This document shows, in pieces, positions 43,268-52,823 of a stretch of 64,000 bases of DNA (the stretch's first letter is position 1; every line of letters starts with the position of its first letter). The notes beneath the pieces were generated by a model. It ran no database searches. It was not told where the DNA came from and was given only the letters and a program-made list of their open reading frames with translations. The stretch is taken from contig NZ_JBBOZQ010000001.1 in assembly GCF_038008685.1 (NCBI RefSeq), positions 2,852,001 through 2,916,000 of the forward strand, written 5' to 3'. The stretch comes from Lysinibacillus sp. FSL W8-0992. Lineage in GTDB: Bacteria; Bacillota; Bacilli; Bacillales_A; Planococcaceae. The position numbers and the translations under genes were made by a program.

Positions 43268-43789
43268 CTATTCTACTATGAAATCTGCTATTTTCCCATC
43301 TAGATTTTTAATCATCAACATCGAATTTTCCTGAATGATTCCTGTATCTACGAAACCAAATGAAACGTATAATGATCTAGCTATGATATTACTTGTTCGA
43401 TAAAAGAGGGCTACATATTCTGCTTCCCCATATGGCATGGTTTCAATATCCATCAACATTTTTTCAAATGCAATTTTGCCATATCCTTTTCCCTGATAAC
43501 TCTTTTCAATCATAATATGCCAAATAAAATAGCACTTCTTCCCGTAAAAACCTTCATTTTCAAATGATTCATGATCCAGCGTATCGTAAATATACATCAA
43601 AAATCCGACCGCAATTCCATCAGCATAAATGGCAATGGGAGTCGCAGGTATCCCATCTGCGTTCAACATATGAGCGTCTGCAAAGCTTCTGAGGTTAGTA
43701 GTTTCTATAAAGTCTTTCTGGTTTTCTTCAACTTCAAGCGCAATTACTTCATCTATGTTATCCCCGGATATTTTTCGAAATTCAATCAT
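43268..43789 (-). CDS. GNAT N-acetyltransferase, BltD-like
   Basis: ATG after AGGAGAG. The 173-residue protein begins IEFRKISGDNIDEVIALEVE and has CYFIWHIMIEKSYQGKGYGK with the acetyl-CoA loop, then ALFYRTSNIIARSLYVSFGF. The order resembles spermine/spermidine acetyltransferases (BltD/PaiA type). Acceptor inferred only by resemblance. Confidence 0.9.
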   Translation of the reverse strand: MIEFRKISGDNIDEVIALEVEENQKDFIETTNLRSFADAHMLNADGIPATPIAIYADGIAVGFLMYIYDTLDHESFENEGFYGKKCYFIWHIMIEKSYQGKGYGKIAFEKMLMDIETMPYGEAEYVALFYRTSNIIARSLYVSFGFVDTGIIQENSMLMIKNLDGKIADFIVE

Positions 43790-43849
43790 TTTTTTATCTC
43801 CTCTCCTCTCCTAAGACAAGCTACTCCCATACATACCTAAAATATTTCA

Positions 43850-44755
43850 AATAACCTTTCCATAATTCTTAAATAGGGTACACAAAATATTAAATAATGC
43901 TAACTTTTTCCACTATGATTTCTCATCCTTTTTCCTGTCAAAATCCATCGTGTTAAGGCAATTGTATCATATATATATTTACAAATTATAGTGTTTTATT
44001 ACAAATTATAGGTTTTGGTTACAATTGATCATTCTCGCTTGGCGTAAAAGAAGGAAAGGGTTTAATTTATTTCCAATCGAACAATGAATATGAAGATGAG
44101 TCCGGTTATTACCATTTTCTTCAGGAAGCGGAGAAAAGTGACGCGCTATTTCAAAGATGTCCTGGGTATTAAATGAGTGAAACGTTCTTCAAATACACAA
44201 TGAACCTCTTGATTTACAGAAATTTCGGGTATTTGTGCAAGTGCTTCTTCGATTATTGTACAAGGTGATTATCGTGATATGGAAGCGATGAAACAATTGT
44301 TTATAAACAAACAACCCGAATATGTAAACCTATAAACAAAAACGAAAAAGTCAGCGAAGCGTTAAAGCTGATGATGGATGCACAATAAGCAGTAAATTGC
44401 AGAAGGTGAGTGAGGCTATCGATGTAACTGATTAAATGTAATTGATCAGATTGAAGAGGAATTAGTCGATGAACAATAATTTTGCTTATAAGTAAAACTT
44501 GTCGTTTCTTGCGCTTACCCGGGAAATTATTTTGCGTATGTGGGCTAGGTGAGTAATTGAAATGCTCAGATGATAAATGTGAAACGATGAGAAGTTATAC
44601 ATACCCAGTAGATAATATACAAAACTTTTCTTATATTTAAAAACTATTGAAGGTTATGCGATTAAGAAAATAGACTAACCATAAAAAAAGTTACATCGTT
44701 TATCCATTTGGATGGTATAATTTTACGTATATTTAATTTAGAAGGAAGTGAATTC
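43850..44755. other. Long gene-poor stretch with scattered coding remnants
   Basis: About 900 bases. Between 44062 and 44470 several frames show protein-like text broken by stops, such as FQSNNEYEDESGYYHFLQEA with EKSDALF, and IVQGDYRDMEAMKQLFINKQ. These look like pieces of phage or accessory genes. No intact gene is seen. The right end carries the leader of the MFS gene. Confidence 0.45.
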
Positions 44756-44839
44756 ATGAGAGATTTAGAAAAAATCAAACTCGTGAAGCCACCATTTCCC
44801 AAGCTACGATGTTTTTCTTTCAAACCTATAATTATCTAG
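44756..44839 (+). CDS. Putative leader peptide (27 codons) before the MFS gene
   Basis: A GAAGGAAGTG site precedes ATG 44756. The short frame encodes MRDLEKIKLVKPPFPKLRCF and ends at TAG 44837-44839, which abuts GGAGAGG, the ribosome site of the MFS gene starting at 44852. Such an overlap couples the two translations. Another frame gives TREATISQATMFFFQTY, so a decayed gene is an alternative. Confidence 0.4.
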   Translation: MRDLEKIKLVKPPFPKLRCFSFKPIII

Positions 44840-44851
44840 GAGAGGATTATT

Positions 44852-46033
44852 TTGAAGAAAAACATCGGAAACAAAACACCTAGCTTATTATTATTGATTG
44901 TTTTAGTAGGCTTCCCACAAATTAGTGAAACAATTTTTAGCCCATCATTACCTTCTATCGCAGAAGTGTTTGAAACTTCTATGAGTGATGCACAGCTTAC
45001 GATGAGTGTGTACTTTATCGCATTTGCCTTCGGAGTATTTTTCTTTGGCCGTCTATCCGACAAAATTGGTCGTCGGAAGGCAATGCTTTATGGGCTGTTT
45101 TTATATTTTGTTGGTAACGTACTTTGTTTAGTAGCAAATGAAATGGCAGTTTTATTAATCGCACGCTTTATTCAAGCGTTTGGTGCGAGTGTCGGCTCTG
45201 TCGTGACACAAACGATTTTACGCGAAAGTTTTTCTGGTGTTGAGCGGCATAAACTGTTTGCTCAAATTTCAGCTGCCCTTGCCTTCACACCTGCCATTGG
45301 CCCATTAATCGGTGGTTTTACCGATTATTATTTTGGCTTTAAAGTCGTATTTTTCGTGTTAGTTGCTATGAGCATTATTGTCTTTTGCTATGCGTATATA
45401 CGCTTACCTGAAACAGCGCTAACAACAATCGAAATGAAGCCTATACTACCAATAGTGAAGCGCATGATTACAAATGCGCGTCTATGGCGCTACGGCGTAT
45501 TAATTGGCGGTATTAACGGTGTATTATTTAGCTATTATACCGAAGCACCATTTATTTTTACGCAATACTTTACACTAACAAGTGCGGTATATGGTTTTTT
45601 AGGTATTATCGTTGCGCTCGCTTCTATTGCAGGTGCGATGCTTTCTAAACGACTTGTTAGCCACACAAAACCTGAGAAGATTATCGTACAAGGGTTAGTC
45701 ATGATGCTCATCGGTACATTGCTCGCTACATCGGTGCATTTTTTACCGATTGTATTACAAATGCCAACTATGATTGTTAGTGTGTTCATTATTTTATTTG
45801 GTACAGGTACCGCTTTACCAAACTGTTTAAGCTTAGCGCTCGTTGACTTTCAAGACGTCATTGGTTCTGCGGGTGCGATATTTAGCTTAGGTTATTATTT
45901 ACTGGTCAGCGCTATAATTTATGGTATGAGTATTTTCCATAATGGAACAGTTTTAGCGATGCCACTATATTTTTTAGTAATAGGAATTGTTATGCTTTTA
46001 ATAAGCGTACCCTTACTTAATAAAAAGCTGTGA
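44852..46033 (+). CDS. MFS transporter, Bcr/CflA-type multidrug efflux
   Basis: TTG start six bases after GGAGAGG. The 393-residue protein has twelve hydrophobic segments. Early SPSLPSIAEVFETSMSDAQL and motif A FGRLSDKIGRRKAMLYG, then ARFIQAFGASVGSVVTQTI, are the Bcr/CflA subfamily pattern (proton-driven drug export). GSAGAIFSLGYYLL near the end is also typical. Codon use looks somewhat richer in GC than neighbours, hinting at transfer. Confidence 0.93.
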   Translation: MKKNIGNKTPSLLLLIVLVGFPQISETIFSPSLPSIAEVFETSMSDAQLTMSVYFIAFAFGVFFFGRLSDKIGRRKAMLYGLFLYFVGNVLCLVANEMAVLLIARFIQAFGASVGSVVTQTILRESFSGVERHKLFAQISAALAFTPAIGPLIGGFTDYYFGFKVVFFVLVAMSIIVFCYAYIRLPETALTTIEMKPILPIVKRMITNARLWRYGVLIGGINGVLFSYYTEAPFIFTQYFTLTSAVYGFLGIIVALASIAGAMLSKRLVSHTKPEKIIVQGLVMMLIGTLLATSVHFLPIVLQMPTMIVSVFIILFGTGTALPNCLSLALVDFQDVIGSAGAIFSLGYYLLVSAIIYGMSIFHNGTVLAMPLYFLVIGIVMLLISVPLLNKKL

Positions 46034-46138
46034 ATTCTCACGTTACGTTATAGGGACCACGTTTGAACTTTATTTTAAAGCTACTCTAATCGTTCCATTA
46101 TATTAAAAAATTATCAATTATATAAAAGTATTCTCTTT

Positions 46139-46310
46139 TGAACTGCCCCGTAAAAGTTAGACACCAATCTAACTTTTACGGGGGTTTTTTATGGTAAAAG
46201 TAAGAGCTGCATTTTCACTCCAAATGGTGTAGTATAGCAAACTAGAACAAGAAATTGATAGTCAAACTCAAGCAACAGTTATGAATTTCAGTCAAAGGAA
46301 TGAAGTGAAT
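46139..46310 (+). mobile_element. IS3-family left-end relic with orfA start
   Basis: TGAACTGCCCCGTAAAAGTTAGACA is an IS3/IS150-type terminus (written in two parts: TGAACTGCCCCG, TAAAAGTTAGACA). It forms a perfect 16-pair hairpin with TCTAACTTTTACGGGG and then T6. ATG 46190 follows and encodes MVKVRAAFSLQMV before a stop, resembling the start of an OrfA. The remainder of the element is missing. Confidence 0.6.
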
Positions 46311-46396
46311 TAATAATGTTGTAAATATAATAGATATTGTTATGTTGTTTTCTATCCTAAATAATCAAAAAGATAGTTCATGGAGAGGATGATTAG

Positions 46397-47119
46397 ATGA
46401 GTAAAGACTTTATTATTTTTGGAGCAAGTCAAGGGCTTGGCGACGCCTTTGTAAAAGGTCTACCCACAGAGGGAGATACAGTATGGATGGTGTCAAGAAC
46501 ACGACCAGAAAGTTTGGATATTAATGATGGCGTAAATCGCAAATGGCTCTCAATAGATTTATCAAGTCAACAACAAATCTATGCTTTAAAGGAAACATTA
46601 AAAGACATTGCAATAGATGTATTAATTTATAATGTTGGAGTATGGGAAAAGCATGGTTTCGAGGATGACTATACATTTGATAAGGATGAAATAGAAGATA
46701 TTTCTAACTTAATCAATATAAATCTAACTTCTACCATTACGTATATTCAGGCGCTTCTACCAAACTTAAGACAAGCTAAAAATGGAAAAGTCATTTTAAT
46801 TGGTTCAACGGCAGGCCTAGATCATACAAACAGTTCACAAGTTTCATTTGTTGCATCTAAATTCGGCTTACGAGGTATTACAAATGCTCTACGTGAACAT
46901 TTGAGAAAAGATAAAATCCCTGTCACTTGTATTAATCCAGGGGAGCTGGCTGCAGAAGTACCTTATGAAGAAGGTGCAGAAAAGGCAATTGATTTATATG
47001 AAGGTACACGTATACCTGTACAAGATATTGTTTCTATTGTGCAATGTGTGATTAATTTATCACCAGTTTCATGTGTTAAGGAAATTATTATCCCTTCAAT
47101 AACAGACTTAAATGCTTAA
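46397..47119 (+). CDS. Short-chain dehydrogenase with altered catalytic motif
   Basis: ATG after GGAGAGG. The 240-residue Rossmann protein has FIIFGASQGLGDAFV (TGxxxGxG-type loop), MVSRTRPESL for NADP, YNVGVWEKHG (NNAG equivalent) and VILIGSTAG with the catalytic Ser. At the YxxxK position it reads VSFVASKFG, so the Tyr appears replaced by Phe while Lys is kept. Either catalysis is impaired or another group helps. Function unknown. Confidence 0.9.
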   Translation: MSKDFIIFGASQGLGDAFVKGLPTEGDTVWMVSRTRPESLDINDGVNRKWLSIDLSSQQQIYALKETLKDIAIDVLIYNVGVWEKHGFEDDYTFDKDEIEDISNLININLTSTITYIQALLPNLRQAKNGKVILIGSTAGLDHTNSSQVSFVASKFGLRGITNALREHLRKDKIPVTCINPGELAAEVPYEEGAEKAIDLYEGTRIPVQDIVSIVQCVINLSPVSCVKEIIIPSITDLNA

Positions 47120-47235
47120 TCGTTTCAAAATAAGTAAATTTAATTACAAATATAAAGATTTTAAGCCTTTTACAATCGTCTATGGAGGACTTTTATTAGG
47201 CAAAAAGGGATCTGTTCAATGAAAACTGATACACT

Positions 47236-47415
47236 TGTATGAGGCTCCATGCAAGGGCGCTTGTTTCGTTGGAAATCAAAAGCTCTAAGGTTTTGGGGAA
47301 TTGATTCAAAGGAATTCACTGCAGTTGACATACGATTTACATGGTGAATGGAAAGTTTATTAGAGTATCCACGAGGTAGTCCCGTAACGGTGCTATACAT
47401 GAACTACGAGGATTA
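47236..47415 (+). pseudogene. Decayed phage-type gene, 3' end
   Basis: A frame with stops reads GSMQGRLFRWKSKALRFWGI, then VTVLYMNYED. The end matches the remnant at 52824 (VTVPFMSFED), and the bases after both stops are alike (ATTAGAGAAA). So two degraded copies of one gene exist here. Confidence 0.45.
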
Positions 47416-47592
47416 GAGAAAACGATTTAGAGAAAATAAAGTTTAAATTAATAGCGTTAGTTTTCTTAGAGCTAATCATCTTTATTGTGTATATATGTCG
47501 GGATTTTTTGTGTAATACTTTAAAATGAGGTAAAATAAACCATATTAACATGTTAAAAGACACGAAAAATTATTTAATAGGAGGTAGAGTAT

Positions 47593-47817
47593 ATGAATGA
47601 TAATAAGAAGAATGGGAAATTACAAATCTTAGCAATAGTTTTAATAATATCTCTATTAGTTGTGGCATTTGTTACTTTTTTCTTAGGTCATTACATGGTC
47701 GGTTCAATTTTATTTGTAATCTTTATTATTATTTTGAATGCTATGAGTAGTTGGTCGAGAATGAAAAATACAGAGTACATTCATTTTAAGAATCATAAAA
47801 ATAATGACAGATGGTAA
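47593..47817 (+). CDS. Small two-helix membrane protein (74 aa)
   Basis: ATG after AGGAGGTAG. Two hydrophobic segments (LAIVLIISLLVVAFVTFFLG and VGSILFVIFIIILNAM) and a basic/His-rich C-terminus (MKNTEYIHFKNHKNNDRW). Good site and terminator support expression. Function unknown. Confidence 0.7.
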   Translation: MNDNKKNGKLQILAIVLIISLLVVAFVTFFLGHYMVGSILFVIFIIILNAMSSWSRMKNTEYIHFKNHKNNDRW

Positions 47818-47888
47818 TTAAAACTAGTTTAGCCTATTGTACTTTTTCCTGTTACATATTAATTTACTCATACTTTATTACAAATCTA

Positions 47889-47920
47889 CAGAAGCCATTC
47901 ATTTTGAATGGCTTCTTATT
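47889..47920 (+). terminator. Rho-independent terminator
   Basis: AGAAGCCATTC / GAATGGCTTCT stem, four-base loop. Confidence 0.8.
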
Positions 47921-48230
47921 ATGTCTTTTCTCTTCGCTTATATAGTTGATTTAGGTCTAACTTATAAAAAGTCGTTTATCAAACTTTAAAAAGAAGTTAA
48001 GCAGTCTAGTATTTCGCTTCCGATGGGAATGTTATGTTTATATGATGGGAAATTTTACTTAAACTAGCACTGTAGGTTAGTTATACAGAGTAGTTAACGT
48101 GTGTTTAACAAAACGGGTCAGATTGTTGAATAACAATATACTTCGTATTTTGGTATTGATGTTAAAATATAAAATTAATGAGATAATGAACTAAAACTTA
48201 AATCTGTCTTCAATTGAGGGGGGAACTAAG
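47921..48230. other. Intergenic region with two copies of a short motif
   Basis: Contains AAACTAGCAC-tgta-GGTTAGTT at 48061 and AACGGGTCAGATTGTTGAAT at 48112, both related to motifs repeated upstream of small genes at 52453, 53280 and 55570. A short coding trace (VDLGLTYKKSFIKL) near 47945 resembles the remnant at 52824. Confidence 0.45.
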
Positions 48231-48455
48231 TTGAAAATTATTAAAGTGATGCTTGCTTTAATTATAGTAGTGATTTCAATGTACGGATTAATGACAAAGA
48301 ATTTTTCTTATGGTCCACTATCATCTTTATTGCTTGGAGTTCTCTTTGCAATTATGGGAATTGAAGAATATAAATTGAAAGGGAAAAATGGTTGGGGACT
48401 GCTTCTTATAATAGGATCTTTGTTAATTATTGTTATGGCTCTTTTTAGTTTTTAA
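48231..48455 (+). CDS. DUF3953-like small membrane protein (74 aa)
   Basis: TTG start after GAGGGGGG. Three short helices: LKIIKVMLALIIVVISMYGL, LSSLLLGVLFAIMGIEEYKL and LLLIIGSLLIIVMALF. The GIEEYK turn is the DUF3953 hallmark as I remember it. No function known. The gene at 55646 encodes a similar three-helix protein. Confidence 0.7.
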   Translation: MKIIKVMLALIIVVISMYGLMTKNFSYGPLSSLLLGVLFAIMGIEEYKLKGKNGWGLLLIIGSLLIIVMALFSF

Positions 48456-48499
48456 TTATGTTTGAGTGGCATTAACATTGTAAGTTATTATTCTACAAT

Positions 48500-48540
48500 C
48501 GGGCGCGATTCTGAAATAAGGATCAGCGCTCGTTTTCATT
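48500..48540 (+). terminator. Terminator, repeated unit 1
   Basis: CGGGCGCGATTCT .. AGGATCAGCGCTCG then TTTTC. An almost identical unit follows the next gene at 49170. Confidence 0.65.
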
Positions 48541-48683
48541 AAATGGTCATATTGTTGAAGGCTGAATTGAGATAATGAACTGGAGGGAGGGGTTAGTGAA
48601 AAATACATTTAGGAAATATTTTACAAATGTTGTATGTTCAATGTTAAAATAAAAGTGAATAGTCCGTATGGAGGGAGAAAGCC

Positions 48684-49085
48684 ATGTTATGGGTCGCAAT
48701 CACCATCTATATACTTTTAATAATTAGTTCTTTTATTCTCGAAAAATTAGTGAAACGGAAATTTAATCTTGCAAAGGAACTTAAATATAATAAAAGGTTC
48801 TCTAAAAATCAAACTTTAATAGAAAATTTAATGTTGATTATATTTTTTATTGGTTTATTTATGTCTAATATTACTGTTCTTGAAAAAAATATCTATCGTC
48901 CATTCAATCCAATCCCTATTTATTTGTGGTTTTCACTATATTTATTTGTATTATTGGGATTTAGAGGATATATGGCAAAAAGAGTAGATAAAGATTCGAG
49001 AGAATATTATATCCATTTCGTCTTCGCGGTGTGGTTTCCAATAATATTCATAATAGCCTATCATACTACGAAAATTTTTCTATAA
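48684..49085 (+). CDS. DUF4181-like membrane protein (133 aa)
   Basis: ATG after GGAGGGAG. Four hydrophobic segments, with the family-type basic loop LEKLVKRKFNLAKELKYNKR after the first, and YMAKRVDKDSREYYIHFVFA before the last. Function unknown. Terminator 85 bases downstream. Confidence 0.65.
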   Translation: MLWVAITIYILLIISSFILEKLVKRKFNLAKELKYNKRFSKNQTLIENLMLIIFFIGLFMSNITVLEKNIYRPFNPIPIYLWFSLYLFVLLGFRGYMAKRVDKDSREYYIHFVFAVWFPIIFIIAYHTTKIFL

Positions 49086-49169
49086 TCTATTTATTAATTA
49101 AACAGCAGGGACTTTTGTTAAAGTTATTGAAATAAACCAGCTATAGAAACTCCTTTAGTATTCAACGAT

Positions 49170-49210
49170 CGGGCGCGATTCTGTAATAAGAATTAGCGTT
49201 CGTTTTCATG
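49170..49210 (+). terminator. Terminator, repeated unit 2
   Basis: CGGGCGCGATTCTGTAATAAG then AATTAGCGTTCG and TTTTC; copy of the unit at 48500, with changes mostly in the loop. Confidence 0.6.
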
Positions 49211-49395
49211 AACGGGCCCAGGTTATTAGATATCAATCTTTTGTGAAATTTTACCTAATTTTGATTTGGTAGCCTATATAAAATCTCGTTGATAAGAAAA
49301 ATAAAAAACAGATAGGACAGTATCAATAAATAATACTAGTTCTACCTGTTTCATTGATCAAACTTTTCTTACCTCTAACTATACTGAATATTAAG

Positions 49396-49655
49396 CTACT
49401 GTTTTTGCCTGTAATAAACTGCGATAATCCATAGTGACATAAAAATAATTAACGAAAATGGCATAAGACTATTTGTTATAAATGAGAGCACACAATTGAT
49501 TTTGACAATCGTTAGCATTGGTTCAAAATAACCTGTAGCCTCCATCGTATTCATATAGTATTATGCTGTTTCGTTTTCATGTCAGTTGGGAAGTCACCAT
49601 CGACAAACATAAAAATGCCTGATTCAATCATAATCAAACTAAGTACGAAACATAT
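49396..49655 (-). pseudogene. Decayed DoxX-like membrane protein gene
   Basis: The minus strand encodes IESGIFMFVDGDFPTDMK, a stop, then MNTMEATGYFEPMLTIVKIN and LMPFSLIIFMSLWIIAVYYR. The ATGYF.P...I.E-like motif is that of DoxX-type proteins. Broken by an in-frame stop and lacking the N-terminus. The rest of 49211-49395 shows nothing. Confidence 0.5.
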
Positions 49656-49697
49656 ATAGTCTGGGTCAGTTCGTTATAGAGTTTCCTTTTTTTACAA

Positions 49698-50792
49698 TTA
49701 TTTTACGCCTGGCACCCAACCAACATTACGTTTCATCATGTTCATTAGCGGCTCTGGAATGTTATTATCACGACTCATATCCATTTCAGTAATAACTGGT
49801 TCACCAGCCGCTACTTTTTCTACCCAGTGTGGTTCAATTAATAGCTCGCGACCAAGTGCAAGTAAATCAGCACCTGTTTCCATCGCTTCTTTCGCATCTT
49901 CTGGTGAATAAATAGAACCAACGCCTATAAACGGTACACGACCGTCAATCACGCGTTTTAAAATTTTAATACGATTTTCTTTTTCACCGCTATATCGACG
50001 CGCTTCTGCACGGAAATCACCTAATGAAATGTGTAAGTAATTGAGCTTTTCATCTGCTAAACGATCTACAAGTTGAACGGTTTCATCTAGAGTGATACCG
50101 TCTTCTTCAGGCTCTTCTGGGCTAAAACGATAACCAACGATAAATTGGTCATCAGCATATTGCACTTTTGCACGGTTTATACTATCGATAATATTTAATA
50201 AGAATGTCATACGCTTTTCAACAGTTCCACCGTAACGGTCTGAACGTTTATTTGTAAGGCCTGAGAAGAATTGTTGTAATAAATACGTATTGGCACCGTG
50301 AATTTCCACACCATCAAATCCTGCTTCAATTGCACGACGTGTCGTTTCACCAAATGCTAAGACTATTTCCTCAATTTCTTCTACCGTTAATGCACGAGCA
50401 ATACCGCCATCTGCTGCAATGGTTTCACTTGCGCTTACGACATCACCATTTGGCACAAGTTCACGTACTGCTTGGCGTCCACCATGATAAATTTGTAAAA
50501 TTGCTTTTGCGCCACCATCATGTATCGCATCAGCAATACGTTTTAAGCTCGGAATATAATCATCGCTATGCGCAGAGATTTGACCTGGGAAGCCTTTCCC
50601 ATTAGGAATTACGTAAGCACATGCTGTAATGACCATACCGACGCCAGAAGAGCGCTCACGGTAATATGTAATTTCCGCATCTGATACGGTATCATCAGCA
50701 TTAGCTGAGTAAGTTGTCATTGGCGCCATCACGTAACGATTACGAATTGTGACGCCGTTATTAAAAGTAAATGGTGCTAAATAAGTTGTCAT
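49698..50792 (-). CDS. Old yellow enzyme family NADH:flavin oxidoreductase
   Basis: ATG 50792 follows GAAGGAGTG; the longer frame has no site. The 364-residue FMN barrel has LAPFTFNNGVTIRNRYVMAP, LQIYHGGRQAVRE with the substrate His pair region, the family signature FDGVEIHGANTYLLQQFFSG and NKRSDRYGG, and phosphate-binding FIGVGSIY and ADLLALGRELL. Members reduce activated alkenes using NAD(P)H. Single gene, GC-richer than its surroundings. Confidence 0.95.
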   Translation of the reverse strand: MTTYLAPFTFNNGVTIRNRYVMAPMTTYSANADDTVSDAEITYYRERSSGVGMVITACAYVIPNGKGFPGQISAHSDDYIPSLKRIADAIHDGGAKAILQIYHGGRQAVRELVPNGDVVSASETIAADGGIARALTVEEIEEIVLAFGETTRRAIEAGFDGVEIHGANTYLLQQFFSGLTNKRSDRYGGTVEKRMTFLLNIIDSINRAKVQYADDQFIVGYRFSPEEPEEDGITLDETVQLVDRLADEKLNYLHISLGDFRAEARRYSGEKENRIKILKRVIDGRVPFIGVGSIYSPEDAKEAMETGADLLALGRELLIEPHWVEKVAAGEPVITEMDMSRDNNIPEPLMNMMKRNVGWVPGVK

Positions 50793-51123
50793 GTTATTCA
50801 CTCCTTCTAAAACAAGAGTAAATTTATCGGATTTAAAAGTCAAAGATTGCGCTTTACTACTATATTTTATTTGAAGGATAATTATAAAAAAAGCAATAGA
50901 ACATAAGGGGGACGGACCATCCCCATCAACTACGCCATAAGCTTTAGTTCAATAAAGATCATCTTATAGATAAAACTTTTATAAAAGACCCCCTGTACGT
51001 ATCTCCTTTTGATTTTTTGCCCAGTAATTGCACTTTAATTGGATATTTATGTTAATATTGATATATATATGGTATTGAAATCTATATGAAATAATTCCTG
51101 ACAAATTGACTGGAGGAATAAAA

Positions 51124-51740
51124 ATGCAAGGCTTTAAACGTTACTGCTCATTTGTAATTCTTATCTTTTTGTTATCAGGGTGTGCGGGTGGAGAAAAAGA
51201 TATAACGTCCCTAAATTCAAAGATAACTATTGAGTCATATAATATGAGTGAAAAAGAAAGTCTACTAATTAGCAAAACAGGGGTAGAAAATATTGAATTT
51301 TTTAAACTAAATGGTACTTTATCCGAAGAAGATGATTTGCAATTTTCAGTAGAAGTATATAAAAAAGGTAAGTTGGAAGAAGAATTGCTAAAGAGCTCGG
51401 GTACCATCGAAAAAAACTATCAAGATAGCTTTATTTCATTTGGAGTAAGTGATTCTAATCGTCCCTTAAAATAAAATTATTATCTGGCATACCTTCTGGA
51501 CTTGCTTCGACAACTTATCCAAGTAGCATGACGTCTTCTTTTTTTAGTAATTTAATAAGCGAAAATGTTACGTTAATGAAAAACAAACCGGTTTATTTGG
51601 TGGCATGGCTAGGCACTACAAAAAACGAGCTGCGTACAGTTGGAAGCAAAAATGGTGAATTACCCGCCGGCTTGGAAGAAGCTGAGCTCGCATTTTTATA
51701 TAAAGTATTATGGACTGATAAGGGAACGAATGAACATTAG
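51124..51740 (+). pseudogene. Lipoprotein gene broken by a 5-bp duplication
   Basis: ATG 51124 after GGAGG gives MQGFKRYCSFVILIFLLSGC, a lipoprotein signal. The frame ends at TAA 51472, but the next frame continues the same protein (LLSGIPSGLASTTYPSSM and LMKNKPVYLVAWLGTTKNEL) to 51740. At the junction the DNA reads CTT-AAAAT-AAAAT-TATT; removing one AAAAT restores RPLKLLSG in a single frame. The insertion creates the stop at once. Domain function unknown. Confidence 0.75.
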
Positions 51741-51890
51741 TGGTGTAATCGGAATAGGGAATACCGGGCTTAGAACTAGATATTGCGTGTTATGTAATTC
51801 GTAAGAGCGTTAATTGAAAATTATTGAGTTGCATATGCGACTCTTGATGAGCGTTTGGTTTAGATGTTTAAAGAGGGGGCTTAAGCACAA

Positions 51891-52055
51891 ATGGATTATT
51901 TCTCATTGCTAGCTATTTTACTTATCGCACTTATTGCAGGTGCTATATATGAAATGAAAAAGAAAAATGATATAAAGCTTGAACAAATCAAGTTAGAAAG
52001 AGAAAAAGTAGCTTTGGAACAAAAAAGATTGGAAATTGAGAATAAAACGGATTAA
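51891..52055 (+). CDS. Small membrane protein with coiled coil (54 aa)
   Basis: A GAGGGGGC site lies upstream. One membrane helix (FSLLAILLIALIAGAIY) is followed by a charged coiled coil (LEQIKLEREKVALEQKRLEI). This layout suits a small membrane-tethered oligomer. Function unknown. A deletion derivative of this locus seems to lie at 54404. Confidence 0.65.
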   Translation: MDYFSLLAILLIALIAGAIYEMKKKNDIKLEQIKLEREKVALEQKRLEIENKTD

Positions 52056-52137
52056 TGATTCAATTGACGGGAGCTTTATATCAATTACGGTCTTCTTATT
52101 AAAAAACCATTTATAATAACTTATTAAATATCTAAAC

Positions 52138-52183
52138 AAGCCAATCATTCTGAGTGGCTTTTTAATTTACCTAAAGAAAGTAG
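52138..52183 (+). repeat. 46-bp repeat including a terminator, copy 1
   Basis: Identical over 46 bases to 54509-54554. It contains the stem AAGCCA / TGGCTT and T5, so it works as the terminator of the gene at 51891. Confidence 0.85.
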
Positions 52184-52500
52184 AAGTCGAATGCCATTCC
52201 ACTGTAAGTAAATGTCGCAGGTATTGATTATAAGGTTTAATAACAAGAAGGGTTGAAAAAAACACATAATCTTATGGGACAGGTTTTATATGTGGAAACA
52301 ACTATCGATCTCCTTTTTGTGTAGAACTTATTTTACTAAAGAGGCAGGTTAGTGGAAGAAGAGGTTTTTTACGAATGCGTTGAATAAGTTAATATATGTA
52401 AAATATTGAACGGGAAGGAGTGCTTTACTTCAAGTCTGGGGTGGCACTTTTTTCTTAAACTAACGCAGGGCAGCTCAATAATATTTATAGGGGGCATTTT

Positions 52501-52704
52501 GTGATTAAGTCTTTAAAAGGGCAATTTATCTTATCTATATTTGTGGCTATTGGCTTTGTTTATATTAATTTTTCTAGTATTGAGTTTATTGCTGACAAGA
52601 GGGATCCAACCATTCGGGTAATATTTTTCTTCATCATGATTTTATCGGTGTTTAATGCGGGATTATTGACGGAAAAATACATTCAAACAAGAAAGAAGAA
52701 ATAA
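52501..52704 (+). CDS. Small two-helix membrane protein (67 aa)
   Basis: GTG start after AGGGGGC. Two helices (FILSIFVAIGFVYINFSSIE and IRVIFFFIMILSVFNAGLL) and a basic tail TEKYIQTRKKK. The second half matches the protein at 59789 (KIVFFFLMVLFIFEIGVDTG then KKRKNR), indicating paralogues. A repeated AACTAAC-type motif lies about 40 bases upstream. Confidence 0.65.
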   Translation: MIKSLKGQFILSIFVAIGFVYINFSSIEFIADKRDPTIRVIFFFIMILSVFNAGLLTEKYIQTRKKK

Positions 52705-52823
52705 CTTTTACCCAACTAATGGGGGCATGGGGGAGTTGCATCCATGGATATTCAGTGTCGATGTCAATCGATTTACTTGGTAAATGAAAAACTACCGGAA
52801 TATAAACGTGGCAGAGACTATAC

